Source: Siphonodentalium dalli
Lineage: Eukaryota; Mollusca; Scaphopoda; Gadilida; Siphonodentaliidae
Direction of reading: 5' to 3'
Assembly (NCBI GenBank): GCA_032622095.1
Contig: CP136063.1
Span: 209,795,934-209,859,933, forward strand
DNA length: 64,000 bases
In this document: piece by piece, positions 1 to 14,200 of the stretch
Layout of the letters: each line of letters opens with the position of its first letter
Position numbering within the stretch: position 1 is the stretch's first letter
Translations under genes and position numbers: made by a program
The notes under the pieces: model-generated
Database searches by the model: none
What the model was told of the DNA's origin: nothing
The model's input: the letters and a program-made list of their open reading frames with translations, nothing else

Positions 1-3000
1 GCACTCAAACCGAGCCTCAGAACATTGTAGCCATGTATCAGAAGGCAATACATTCCTGACTATTACTGATTGAACCCTTCAATAGAAAAGTTATATGGTC
101 CCCTCTCTATTGAAAACATATCAATACTGAAGAACGTTAGCATTTATTTGATACATGTTTTAAAGAATACAACTAAGATAGTACACACATTTATAGAGAT
201 ATCCATGTGAATTTATATGTACATATTTCTGTATACATATCTATACACGTGTGTATATATGTATACAGTATAAATATGACATATTTATATAATTATTACA
301 TACAATTTAGTATGTATGAACATGAAATTCCGATAAGAATAGTATTCATCACAATTTACATAGTGTATATATGTTATCATGCATGTTCCACATTAATTTG
401 TGGCTTTTCGCATAAAACTCATTCATTTATTCATGATAATAAATTCGTTTGGTGGTTGTTTAACTTATTACCTGAATATTCCCCAACACTGAATAGCAAT
501 CCATCAGTACTTGTTTTATTTGTTTACCAGTTTGTGGTCTGCTTATATTTTCTGAACATCCCTCCAGATAAACATAGACTATTCCAGTATATACTTTTAT
601 CCCACATGGTTGTTATTAATAACAAGACAGGTTTGCCTTAATGACTACCATTTATTAATCACTAAAGCAACAGGTAGTCGGAAACGTGTTTATGGACCTC
701 CAGCTTTCTTGTCATTGGTGAAGGCCCTTTTTTGGTACCACCCAAGCGCCAACCACGGAGTCCTGGCAACGATCACCTATCTAGTCCTGAAATACACTAA
801 GCATAGCTGTTAGTATCAGGGATGCCTCCCCCAAAACGGAAGGAGGAAAACTGGACGGGAGGGTGGATACATCGGTATCGGACCAAGTATGCTGCTAAAT
901 ATAACTGCGATGTAAAAGCAAAAACAAGCCATAAATCAGAACGGCTAAAGTGAATAAAGTGTGGCACGGTCTGCAGTGAAATAAGCGAAGCCAGCTGACA
1001 TTCAAATCATGATACGGTCCAATGAAGCCAAGATAAATTAGGCCGTTGCCGAGCGGGGGCCAGTGCTGTATAGAGATATACCTTAACATGTCCAGTGGGC
1101 TATTTGCAATATGTGTATTCCTAGTCATGTCACATTTTAAAGTGATGTGAAACCCGCACGGAGGGTGTCAAATCGAAATGGGGATAATCTTGCTGAAAGT
1201 AGGTGTGGTAATAATATTAATCCAACTTGACAACACACCCCAATATGGTGAATTAAAAGCAGGGACTCAGAATGGCGAAATCATGTGTGTTCGTATAGCG
1301 CCGACAGTGGCGGTCCGAATCGAGAGGTAAATAGTAACGATTGCGGTCGGACGCCAGGGTGTGTTGAAATAAAACAAATTCACCTGCCCAAAGCGGAGCA
1401 AAATTCGTTGATTTGATTCATGGAGCGATCCAGTCGACAACATTCACCACCATGAAACCGGAAGGTTGATACAAAGTGTAACTTTTACCACATTCCCAGA
1501 TGGTGTGGCGAACACTGATGTCATGAACAGCCGCACGATGCGGTAAGAACATATCCCACGCACTTTCCTGTCAATAACTATCGCACCACAAGTGGGAACA
1601 AAATTATACATGCATGAACGCCGGCCAATGCACCCACCTGGTGCTATGGAAGAGGTCTGTGACGATTAATTGTGATTTCGATGAATCACGACTTCCGATT
1701 CGATTCACGATCCGTTTCCTTGCTAAGTGGATGCTGTATTGAGAAATTACCACAGCTGATATTAATGTCTCAAAAAGAGTTGACAACAATCGTGGAATAT
1801 GTGTCATATCGAATGCAGATGTGAAATAAATATTCCGAACTATGTTTTGTCGGTGACGCAAGTATTCGAAATTGAACAGTTGAAATAAATATCATGATAA
1901 GATACAGGGTAATATGCTGTGTGAAACACAGCGGCGACAGACCCACTGTCAGTCCGCATGACTAAAAGAAAACTTGGAAGCTGCCAATGTCAAATTTCAC
2001 AGTAGCTGCATCGCGATGTGCAGTGAATTGTTTGTCAGGCAGAAATCGTGACACGAATCGAGCCGTGAAGTTGGGAAACGTGACGACCCTACTATTTAAG
2101 TATTGAATAATATGATAATATGCAAGGCATATAGAACGACCCCGTCATACTAGTAACAATTATATTGTTATCGAATACGGGTGCTTTACATAATCGCTAT
2201 GATATAGTTAAAATGTTTGTAAATGAACACCATTGATATGAAGAGGAAAGTAGTAAACATAAACATCGTATTGGCTGCTGATGTCAGAGAAAAAAAAATC
2301 AACACTACGCTGCATTTACACGTAAAAATTGATGTGATATTATAAATAACTCAGATTACCTGTGTATGGGCATTGATTAAATGCTCAATCAATACATCAA
2401 ACAATATATGGCTCGTCTATAGTGAGGTGAAATCAGTTGTCCGCGAAGACGACATGACAAGTTCAGTCATGTCTGGATTCCGGCCCGCAGAGACAAATGA
2501 CGCTTTGATGTCATTACGCCGTAACGGCCTTTATTTTGTGAACAAATGAAACTGATCCAATATAATGTTAACCTATGTAGGACATATTCATAACCAGACT
2601 TTAATTTTTGAGGCGATCGCTCTTGCGCACCATCGCGCGGATAAAATTGAAAACCAGCGAGCGATCGATAGCGCGCCGAGGCCAAATACGGAGAGCGTAC
2701 AAGTATAAAGAAACAGCTTGAATGTTGTGGCAAAATTTATAATTAATATAGGAGCTTGTACAATATAAAAACACAGTGTGTAACATTCAATTGTGCTTAT
2801 GGATAGTGGATTAAGCAGTGTTAAACCATCAAAGAGTATCAATGGACATCGATCGTGAGTAAACTAATTGAATTAATTCAAGTTACGCAGCATTTATGAA
2901 AGTATTTCCGCTGTTTATTTTATCTTGATAGAAACCGCGCGCCTGGCCAAAACCCAGCGAGCGGGACTATGCGCGCCTACATTTTCTAAAATTGAAAGTC

Positions 3001-4480
3001 TGCATAACAACGTACTGTTGATAACTAAATAAATACATCAGTTGTCCATTGCCACATATCAGAAGCTGTGAAGTAGAAAATTGGTTTCATATCTGATTCC
3101 GCGATATTGTGAAACCACTGCCGGAAGTCACGTGATTTCCTCACGAAAATGTTGTGTGAATAAAAATTTCCCCTTCACGGTATACTGTAAGTTATGTGTG
3201 ACGTCACAAGTACGCACGCCCGCCTGTGACCTATACACGACTCGAGCACGGGTGTGCAAGCGGGGTCGTTATGAAGTAGCCAATTTCTGCAATGTGACGG
3301 ATATGTAATACTTCATCGGACCATAAGGGATTGAAGCCATATACGGTACATAATTATAAGACATAACTCGAGTATAGGCGACGAATACTTAACCTTGCTA
3401 ACTTCTCCTGAAACTTCCCGCTGATCAATATCCATCATGCACAACCACCGCAAGCCTTGATATGTGTCTGGTGTATATCAAACGCCCCAGAAAAGTGAGT
3501 GTATGATCCAAAAGACTAAAGTCTAAATGGTCATCGGATCAACGTTATGGTGAATAAAATAAAAAAAATTGATTAGGCATTTTGCTATGAGAATGGTTAG
3601 AACGTATACCATTGGAAACGTTAGCATTACATTCTGAAAGCAAAGAGCAAACCTCACGCGATAAAAAATTTGGACCATGTAAAATAAAAAAAATAAAAAA
3701 ACAAGAATTGGAAACTTGAGAAAACCAAGATTCACGGCAATAAACATGAAATTGAACGTAAATGATGTTATTTGTCATAATGCGTCGTCTAGTATGTTTA
3801 ACACAACGTGAGATAAGAACAAAAACATTAAAAACCACTAAAGTCTAAATACCAGGACAAAAGCAGAAACTCAGTCCCAACTCCTAAGCTAAATTGGTTT
3901 CTAAGTGTTGTTGTTGTAACCGGAGGGTTGGAAGCCGAATAAACATGTATAAAAACTTATCAGATTGATACCAAGTATCATTGAAATTGAATAATGGAAG
4001 AGTATTATTGAAATTGAATTACGGAAGCACCACTGATATTCCGAGGTGGTGACAAAGTTATGAATGCAACATCTTTCCATAGTTATATGGATGGCCTTGA
4101 CCCTATCGAAAATGGGACGCATACTTTCTTTTGACTGGCAAGTACCCCGCACGATTTCAGCGGTTGTTTGGGGAACTAACCCACATTTTCTTGATAATAT
4201 CTTCACCTATATGCCGAGAACGAATGTCAAGTTACATGAAAACGAGTTAAACCAGAACATTGCAATTGATGTGTAGTTTAACAGGTAAGTTATCGGAAAC
4301 TGGACGGCTCGTCAGAAATGTAACAAAAGCGTGATCCCGGTAAAAAACCGTCGAAATACTCTCGCGGAATGCCGCCAAAAATTGATACATAGGCACAAAC
4401 GACCACGGATGCACCATCGACAAATGGCATGAAGAGTTGATGCAAATAACGGCCGCGAGAGTCCATAATACTAATAGTAA
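1..4480. other. No recognisable gene
   Basis: AT-rich sequence with only short frames that show no family pattern. The one local feature is a GC-rich motif with the core ccagcgagcg, followed by an AT/GC junction ending gcgcgcc. It occurs at about 2652-2684 and again at about 2949-2976 in the same orientation. I see no RNA gene or mobile element boundary here. Confidence 0.6.
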
Positions 4481-4661
4481 AAGACGCTAAATAATTGTCG
4501 ACTGATCCGGGCGAATTTTCTGACGAAAAGGCTGTATGATGTCCGTGTGATTACCCATGTGACCTGACGCCAGACGAAATAGTTCCTCCCTCAATCTCGA
4601 TGGGCTTTGTTCCAATGCTTTAGCATATACTCGTCCCTTTAGGACAAACAAAGGCATTATC

Positions 4662-5859
4662 TCAGTTGACAATTAGTGAAGTGAGGAATAGAAGCTGGCA
4701 AATTGATTGTCTTGATTTCCATATCGCTATGAATTGCAAGTTACATTTACGAAGTTCTTTTCTGAAAATTCGTTTAGCTGTTTTGTATCTGATATAGCTG
4801 TTTAAATTTAAATTATCGGCCCTAGGTCTGCCTTCTGAAACCCATAAATGTCGTTCAGAGCGCATATTGCTGTGAAGTATTTTCAGTGTCGAGTTCCAGT
4901 AGGGTTTTAAGAAAGGTTTAAATGATTTTTGCGGAATAGCGCTATCAGACGCAATACGAATGGCTGTGATTGTCCTATCATACAAAAGAGTCAGGTCAGC
5001 TTCGTTTCGAGCGATGCAAGCAGGTAAAGAGCGTTCTAGGCTCAAATGGTATCGAGACAACAATACATCGTTTGCGAGGAATTTTTTCCAGTCCCATCAG
5101 ACATTATTTGGATTATCATTCGTGCAAGTCATTCTGCAATACGAAATTTCCATGAGTATGGGCCTGTGGTTGGAAACATTAGAGGCACTATCATCAATCA
5201 CCATAATACGTTTGAGTCTTTTCATATCTTCTTCAGATATTATAATATGATCGATAGTAGTACCATAAGTTCCATCCACCGACACATACGTAGAGCGACT
5301 ACCCTCACATCGGTCCGAAGAGTTCGCTGAGGTGATTTTTTTTGCATCTAGCATCAGTTTGAAACACCTATTTCGAGAATCGGATTTGTTCAAGTTCCCA
5401 TTAAAGTCACCCATGACTATGACATTTCCAAGAGCAGAGTACAAATATATTATGTCTGAGATTTTCTGCACATATTCCTTATAAAAATCTACCGAGTAAT
5501 TTGTTGACGGGAGATATGTAGAGAAAGTTGTGACGGGAAAGTTGAATTTGGATTCCACATATACGATCGTCTTCATAATCTATGGTCGATACAATACTAT
5601 TGTGACGTTTATGCCAAAATAAACCAACACCTCCCTTGTACCTGCCACGTTGAAATGGGAGTCGTTGAGAAGCATCACATACCGCATGAAATGAATAGTT
5701 ACGGTGTATTGATTCTAAGAATGAAACATTATGTTCGTGTAACCAATGTTCACTAATACCAAATACATCTATGTTTTTGTTTTCTAACATATAAGAAATG
5801 TAGTTACTGCTGCCAAAAATACCGGTAGCATTTCATGTCCCAAGGACTAGAGATTCCAT
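4662..5859 (-). pseudogene. LINE ORF2 N-terminal part: EEP (APE-like) endonuclease, broken
   Basis: An ATG at 5859 opens a frame with a TGA at 5835-5833, at a position where the family normally has Trp. It resumes with 'DVFGISEHWL' and 'YKGGVGLFWH' down to 5479, shifts frame near 5520, and continues with 'TYLPS', 'VIVMGDFNGNL', 'TTIDHIIIS' and 'VSNHRPI' to 5097. These are the metal-binding and catalytic blocks of exonuclease-endonuclease-phosphatase nucleases, which nick target DNA in LINE retrotransposition. A Lys/Arg-rich linker frame (5063-4662) follows and then the similarity ends. With a stop, frameshifts and no RT it cannot be active. Confidence 0.8.
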
Positions 5860-6205
5860 CGCAAAACAAACAACAACAAAAACACTATAAAAAAAAAACA
5901 TAAAAAAAAAAAAAAAATATCTGCATGTAAGAAACAAAGTGATAATAGTTCATTCTAAATTGCCGGCTAGGAAGTGACAATGGATACATGTATATTGCAT
6001 CTCATTTCATCAATTAATGTTTGAGTTAATCCTCGTGACCAAATAACACGCCACTCATGTTGATGCTATTAACGTCTGTGTAAGAGTTACTTGAATATTG
6101 GTGGTCCATGTAGTTATAGGAGTTATATCGAGTGTCGCTATATCCACGTCCGTCCGCACTGTCACTACGCCTGATGTCGCACTTAGCGAATGCACGCTCC
6201 GATAA

Positions 6206-8609
6206 TCAAAATCTACAAAATGTATGTCGACCCTGCCAAAAGTTATCATCAAACACCAATGATACATCCTCATGATGCACGTTTATCCTGGCAGATACGT
6301 ATCTGTTAGCACCAGAGCCACGGAAAACACGCACAATAGAGAAGCTAACACCGAAGTTGTCTAGGTGATCCTCAATGTCACGCACAGTGGTATCAGATTC
6401 TAATTTTCCAACGAAGAATTGGTCGTTCGTTCCTGCCAGCACTACTACGGTTCCCGCTGTCTCGAAAGTAACTGTTGTGGTTAAATGAATCCTGATTCAT
6501 TTTAGAAGGATGTCGTTGTGAATTAGAATTATAAGGTGATTTGTCTTGCGAAATGCGCGAATCGTTACGGCGTTTTGACATGGCATGATTCGGCAGTACA
6601 TAATCATAAGGTGATTGGTCAGATTGTTTATTAGAAATATCTGGCTTTGGTGGTGGTGGTGATGGTGGTGGTGGTGTTGTAACTGAAGAAGACGGTTTAG
6701 GCCTGTGTGGATTGGCAGCATAGTTGAAGGCGTCTCTTATGATCGCTCTGCCTTCTTGGTTTAGGTGAATTCCTTTACGATCTCGTTTACTTAACAGTCG
6801 TGGATTTGTACCATGGGCATCTGAGAATTTATCGGAGATATCAGCAAATGTATAATTTGGGTTTCGACTGCACATATCAGAGAGGAATTCGTTGATGATG
6901 AACACGGCAGAATTATGGTCACCAGCATGACCATTGTTTCCTATTCTGGGAGGTATGCTGAAAATTGTCACTTTCGCATTCGGGATAAGTTTAGCTATTT
7001 TTGCTTGAGCTTCAATGATGTCCATTATGACTTCATTAGAATTGAAGTTTGTGTGTGTGATGTCGTTTGTTCCTAGGTGAATTAGCACTGATTTTATCTT
7101 TGGAAGTGATTTTTCAGCAAAGACTTCAACTGATTTAAGGAGTTCTGCTATCTTTCCAAACGAAGCACCACTTACAGATACATTTTTAGCATTCTGGTGC
7201 GCTATGTCTATACCAGCACAATTACTCGCTCCGAGGACGATAGTGTCAATGACAGTCGTCTGCAGCTTGTTACCAGCTCCTGTTTGGTCCATTCGATTCA
7301 GTGTTTCTGTAATAACAATGTTGGTATCAGATGTGTGTCTAGGCGATGGCACGGAAGGGGTACACGCCATAGCTGGATCGGATGAAAGAGACATATTAGC
7401 CATATTCTGAAAGTAGTTTGGTGAATGAATGGTACGGAGCACGTTATATGCGAAGCGATTCAGTTCCTCCATCACATGGGAAGAGAACTTGCCAAACTCA
7501 CCTCTCAGTGAGTCATCACATTGGTGCTGGCATGTAGTTTCACATTTGTGTTCACACTTTGTCGGTCTTACATGTTTCAGCTGTTTTGTGTCTTTTTCGA
7601 GGTCACCGATTCTCCCTTTAATTGAATTCATGGAGCCATCCCTAGACTCTACATTTTTCGTGACACTGTCCAATAGATCAAAGATTTCTTGCATGACTTG
7701 TCGCATTTGTTTAATTTCACTTTTGAGCCTAGTTACTCCAGTACATTTCTCGCTTTCTATCCGCTCACATGTCAACTTATTTGAGTGTCCTACTTCTTCG
7801 ACTTGTTGAAGAGCAGACAACACATGATCCATTCCTATCTCCAGTGCTTCTAACCGACCGTTCATGTTTGGGAGAGTTTGAGCAAGATCCTTCTCAATGA
7901 CGTTGCACGACTGTGTCAGGAGGGAAACATTACTTGACACGTCGGCTAACGAAGGCGGCTGGATAAGTGTTGAGATCGGAGCGAGTTCGGATGAGTTTGG
8001 AAGCGGTGATCCGATAGCAGGTACTTGAGCACTTGTGCTGTAATTTGTGTTTTTCTGTGTTTTCGATGAGCTGTTCATCTCTTCTATATGACCGATGTCC
8101 TCATCAATAAGGCATTGAAATAGATTGTAAATGTCTGTGGCAAGTTTTAAGGACGCAGCTGCTTTGACAGAGTTACTTCTGCGCTTCAGGTGTGCATCAA
8201 TGACTATTCCCGATATGCCTAATCTCTTTATGTCAGAGAACAGTAACTGTCTTAGTCGGTCCAACGTTGATTCTGCGCCTTTTGTTGCTTCGAGAATTTT
8301 GTCTATGAACATGTTTTTTGGAGTGTTGTGTATTGTGGCCATCATTAGCGTGATGTAGAAAGAAATGTCATCATCAAGAGACGAATTTCGCATATTTTCT
8401 GCAAACGCATCTAATGCCGAAACACATTGATTGTGAATAACGGGTGAGGGCTCCCGTTCCTCGTGGTGACAAGGTAGGTTGACTGTATTTAAAATTGGGA
8501 TTTCACCCGTGTCCCGATTAACATCCTGTTCTGGACACGGCTGTATGTCCGTTGCACAAGGGAAAGTGTCATTGAGAATTCTATCTGACTCTGTGACGAA
8601 ACTCTCCAT
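6206..8609 (-). pseudogene. LINE ORF1: coiled coil plus SGNH-type esterase domain
   Basis: The 738-codon frame 8609-6393 opens with a low-complexity N-terminus. A heptad-rich stretch at about residues 225-345 probably forms a coiled coil, and a Cys cluster sits at 352-364. An SGNH/GDSL-hydrolase-like domain follows at about 453-632. Block I reads GAS (460-462) where the family usually has GDS. The GTND block is at 513-516 and the late GIHLN block with its His is at 613-617. A proline-rich tail follows. The natural C-terminus, an RRM-like segment with 'FFVGKL' and 'VSARINV', continues in another frame at 6442-6206, so there is a frameshift near 6400-6440. In LINEs this ORF1 type binds RNA and may act on lipids. 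The copy is probably dead. Confidence 0.75.
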
Positions 8610-11205
8610 ATTGTCGTTTTGCTAATAATGCGGTATATTGTATACTACGGCGCAGTCTTTGTTAATCAACTAACAAGCGGAGACACAGCAGATCAATTAA
8701 TATGCAGGTAGGTCCAAGAGCAATGAAGCGTGTCAAATTTCCACAATCCGGGGTTCTCCACTGTAGTGCCCATGTTTACGAAATTAATTAAGTACAGACA
8801 ATGGGCAAGAAAAAATGGCGTCGTCAGCGGTGAAATGGTGGAAAACAATAACAATTGTACAACCAGAAACTTTGATCGTTGATACTCATCTTGCTCGAGT
8901 CAGATACATCTTGTCTTGTCAACAGATTGAAGATACTGATAGCGATTATCAACATGGTCCGATTAGTAACACGATATAAACGTCCATTATTGGGGAAAAT
9001 TCAATATTAGTAGCACAAGAAATCGGTCGACTTGGTCGATGACCGGATGAATCAATATTGAGTGTTTAGGTCTGTCAGATTACCACAAACGTGGTTGAAT
9101 ACTATTTATGTTGTTTTATGTTGTTTTGGTCCTTCACACAACACCCGAATAGTTATGCAAATGGCTACAAAAAAAACTAAAATTAAAAATATGCAATGAA
9201 AAATGGTTTATTTATTTCCTCGCTGACATTTATGATTTCAGATAGTAAACTGAGCGCATACCATGGTTGATAAGCTAAATAATGCAGTGCGTTTTGTTGC
9301 AAATATTTCCTGTCAAACATTCCAAATTTAAATTGTTGTTTTTAGTTTGTTTAAACCACTTTTATTTCACATAATTATAATGTATCTCTCATTGGTTATA
9401 GAGATATAATAATTTTCCTCTTCAAAATGATAGTTTGAAATTGCGATATTTTGAAAATTCACTACTGGGGCGCGACCTCAACATCACCATACACTTGTAA
9501 CGCTATAGCTGATATCAAAATGCACACATTCACGTTTGCTCTTCCATGTGAGGCATCCGATGTTTTGGCGATGGTTCACATTGTGAATATGTACACTAAA
9601 TTAGTTGCTCAAATAATGCATTTACCACATGCGTGCCAATCAGTTGAACACCAGTAACCTATATCCCACATGTATGCAAATAAAGATGTTTTCATGGATC
9701 AAGGGGGGGGGGGGTAATGCAACATTGCAGGAAGGTATGCCGGGGTGAGTGTGTGGTCAAAGAGGCAAAAACAAACGCATTTTTTACAACCTCATGAAAT
9801 TTATTTTACCGAAGACCGTTTATGTCTGTATTTGAAATTTTTAACAGTTTAAAACATATTATAACAGTGAAAAACCCCACATATTTATGTTACTGGGAGC
9901 TCATATGGGCCTTAGTGGCTAAGCCATGTTGCAGCGGGATAACATAACTAAATTCACTCTCTGTGGCCTCATTCTGCGTATGCATTCGTCTCTGCAAAGT
10001 ATATTTATTATCAAATCAGTTACTTCTTCACAGAGATTCTTTTTATTTTTAGTTTAGTTCCTCTATACCCTCCAAATCGGCAGACGATACATTGCATAAT
10101 CCAGGTTCCCAATAGGTGCACATCACAATATTTATCTGGGAACTTAAGTATAGATCGCCCATAGCAGATGAGGTCATGCAGAATAAGGTCCCCAGAGGAT
10201 GAATTTGGGGGCGCTAGCCCGCTGTGTGGGGTAGCGTTACTAGATTCATTCTACAAATGACCGGCACCATACTATCAGGCTTGTTTTGTGGAACATTTAA
10301 TTTGACAGTTGCCAATGGCCAATTCAAAGATGCATTATCCATCGAAACAAAACTTGTGGATTCAGATAATCAATATGTAGTGCAGCTGCAGATGTCATGA
10401 ACTGAGAGGACAATTAATTAATCCCGATGGGGCCATAATTGGACCTCGATCCGGTGGATTATAATAAAACATTAAAACAAATCATCCACCAATATAATGT
10501 ATACATAAACTTGTGGACACCCATTCGGGGTGAAGGATAAGTCCACTCGATCTGTTCGACCATTCCGGGCGCTTCGCGCCCAACTATACTCTCTATATGT
10601 CGACACCCTGAATGAAAAGGGGTTGATATGATAACACCACCAGCATCCCCATTGGACGGTGCCAAATATACAAATTTATAACTGCACCCCTTAAACTTTT
10701 TTTTTTACTAAATACTCATTGACGAGTAGTTCCCTTGTGAAATGGTCAGATAATAAGTTCGACGAACTACCAAGAACTTATTGTTATTAATTAATAATAT
10801 AAATTCTTTTGAACTTGTATTTTCATTTTGTATGTCATTACGACTCCTGAACACCCCTCCGAATGAATAATAGACCCTTTTAATGTATACTTGTTATAAC
10901 CGATGGGATCATCCATTTGGTCTAGAAAGGTTTAAACCTGACAAACTCGTGGAAATTATATATGCACCCAGTTCCATTCCTTTGGTTAGAACTTCCTGTT
11001 ACATCAAGCTTTCCAACAGTTGTGAATGTCCAATTTGACATCCAATATGGTTGAAATATTCAAACTGATGGCAGTTCCAGCCCAAAAACTTGAACGAAGC
11101 TATGAAAATATTCGGCTTTTGATCTAAAAGCGAAATTATTTCACATGAAATAATGGTTGGAAATTCCAGATGATGTTATATCAGGCATGGCGTTTCCAAG
11201 TGTTG
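8610..11205. other. No recognisable gene
   Basis: Probably includes the 5' UTR side of the LINE fragment (about 8610-9000), then AT-rich sequence with a G homopolymer at about 9704-9714. The open frames here (for example 9451-9657 and 10459-10665) show no recognisable family pattern. Confidence 0.5.
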
Positions 11206-11209
11206 AAAG

Positions 11210-14200
11210 TTTGGCAGACACATGGGATGTTATGACAATATTTGCAGAATGTATATGCCCAGTGACTGCTTTAATCCAATGAGCACAGAGGGGGCCCTTA
11301 ATTTGGCAGAAACATGACAATATTTGATTAACTTATATGCCCAGTGAATGTTTTAATCCAATTAGAACAGTGGAGACCCCTTAATTTAGCAGACACATGG
11401 GGGTGTTATGACACTATTTGCAAAATGTATATGCCCAGTGACCGTTTCAATCCAATTAGCTGAGTAGGGACCCCTTAATTTAGCAGAAACATGCTATGTT
11501 ATGACAATATTTGCAAAATGTATATGCCCTGTGACTGTTTTAATCCAGTTAGAACAGAGTGGACCCCTTAATTTGTCGGAAACATGGCCTGTTATCAAAA
11601 CATGTGCAGAATTTATATGCCCAGTGACTGTTTGAATCCAATTACACGTAGCAGATTGGGGAACCCTTAATTTAGCAGAAACATGGGTGTTATGACAATA
11701 TTTGCCAAATATATATGCCCAGTGAATGTTTTAATCCAATTAGCAGAGTGGGGACCTCTAAATTTGGCAGAAACATGGGTTGTTATGCCAATATTTGCCA
11801 AATATATATGCCCAGTGACTTTTTAAATCCAATTATCAGATTGGGGACTTTTAAATTTGGCAGACACATGGGATGTTATGACAATATGTGCAGAACGTAT
11901 ATGCCCAGTGACGGCTTTAATCCAATTAGCACAGAGGTACCTAGCCCTTAATTTGGCAGAAACATGACTTGCTATCACAATAATTGCATAACTTATATGC
12001 ACAGTGGGGACCCCTTAATTTTTCAGAAACATGGCATGTATCAAACATGTGCATAATTTATATGAATCAGTGGTTGCTTTAATCACATTAGAACAGTGGG
12101 GATTTATCAGAAATATGGCATGTTATGACAATATTTGCAAAATATATATGCCCAGTGACTGTTAAAATCCAATTAGCAGTGGGGACCCATTAATTTGGCA
12201 GAAACATGGGATGATATGACAATATTTGCAAAATATATATGCCCTGTGACTGTTTTAATCTAATTAGCAGTGGGGACTCCATAATTTGGCAGATATTTGC
12301 AAAAATGATATGCCCAGTGACTGTTTTAATCCAAAATTCAGAGTGGGGACTTCTAAATTTGGCAGAAACATGGGATGTTATGACAATATGTGCAGAACGT
12401 ATATGCCCAGTGGCTGTTTTAATCCAATTGGCACAGAGGGGAGCCCTTAATTTGTCAGAAACATGACATGTTATCACAATATTTGCAAAATCTATATGCC
12501 CAGTGACTGTTTTACTCCAATTAGAACAGTGGGACCCCTTAATTTGGCAGATACACGGGACGGCATGACAATATTTGTAAAATGTATATGCCTAGTGACT
12601 GTCTTAATTCCTATTAGAACAGTCGGGCCCCCTTAATTTGGCACACACGTGGGATGTTATGACAATATTTGCTAAATTTATATGCCCTGTGACTGTTTTC
12701 AATCCAATTAGCAGAGTGGGACCCCTTAATTTGGCACAAACATAGCATGTTATGACAATATTTGCAAAATGTAAATGCCCAGTGACTGTTTTAATCCAAT
12801 TAGTACAGTGGGATCCCTTAATTTGTATGAAACATGGCATGTTATCAAAACATGTGCAGAATTTATATGCCCAATGATTGTTTTAATCCAACTAGAATAG
12901 TGGGGACCCCTCAATTTGGCAGACACGTGGGATGTTATGACAATATTTGCTAAATGTATAAAATGTATATGCCCGGTGACTGTTTTAATCCAATTAGCAG
13001 AGTGGGCAACCCTACATTTGGCAGAAACATGGGATGTTATGACAATATGTGCAAAATGTTTATGCCCAGTGACTGTTTTAATCCAATTAGCAGAGTTGGG
13101 ACCCCTAAATTTGGCAGAAACATGAGATGTTATGGCAATATGTGCAGAATGTATATGCCTAGTGACTGTTTTTATCCAATTGGCACAGAGGGGACCCCTT
13201 AATTTAGCAGAAACATAGCATGTATCAAACATGTGCATAATTTATATGAATCAGTGGTTGCTTTAATCAAATTAGAACAGTGGGGATTTATCAGAAATAT
13301 GGCATGTTATGACAATATTTGCAAAATATATATGCCCAGTGACTGTTAAAATCCAATTAGCAGTGGGGACCCATTAATTTGGCAGAAACATGGGATGATA
13401 TGACAATATTTGCAAAATATATATGCCCTGTGACTGTTTTAATCTAATTAGCAGTGGGGACTCCATAATTTGGCAGATATTTGCAAAAATGATATGCCCA
13501 GTGACTGTTTTAATCCAAAATTCAGAGTGGGGACTTCTAAATTTGGCAGAAACATGGGATGTTATGACAATATGTGCAGAACGTATATGCCCAGTGGCTG
13601 TTTTAATCCAATTGGCACAGATGGGAGCCCTTAATTTGTCAGAAACATGACATGTTATCACAATATTTGCAAAATCTATATGTCCAGTGACTGTTTTAAT
13701 CCAATTAGAACAGTGGGACCCCTTAATTTGACAGACACACGGGACGGCATGACAATATTTGTAAAATTTATATGCCCAGTGACTGTCTTAATCCAATTAG
13801 AACAGTCGGGCCCCCTTAATTTGGCACACACGTGGGATGTTATGACAATATTTGCTAAATATATATGCACAGTGACTGTTTTCAATCCAATTAGCAGAGT
13901 GGGGACCTCTAAATTTGGCAGAAACATGGGTTGTTATGCCAATATTTGCCAAATATATATGCCCAGTGACTGTTTTAATCCAATTATCAGATTGGGGACT
14001 TTTATATTTGGCAGACACATGGGATGTTATGACAATATTTGCAGAATGTATATGCCCAGTGACTGCTTTAATCCAATGAGCACAGAGGGGGCCCTTAATT
14101 TGGCAGAAACATGACAATATTTGCATAACTTATATGCCCGGTGAATGTTTTAATCCAATTAGAACAGTGGAGACCCCTTAATTTAGCAGACACATGGGGG

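Larger units (their letters stand above)
4662..8609 (-). mobile_element. Non-LTR retrotransposon fragment lacking reverse transcriptase
   Basis: A minus-strand element with ORF1 at 8609-6206 and the endonuclease part of ORF2 at 5859-5097, followed by a linker-like frame to 4662. The order coiled coil/SGNH esterase, then EEP endonuclease, is that of CR1/L2-like LINEs. The frame stops being recognisable at about 4662, before any reverse transcriptase block, and none is found downstream to 4480. This is a 3' loss, whereas ordinary LINE copies lose the 5' end. The clade cannot be settled without the RT domain. Confidence 0.8.

Noticed and set aside
207-641. 144-codon frame rich in Tyr, Ile, Val and His
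   Set aside because: It arises from tatatgtatac-like AT-rich sequence with no domain pattern.
7197-8358. Plus-strand frames of 60-126 codons
   Set aside because: Antisense shadows of LINE ORF1.
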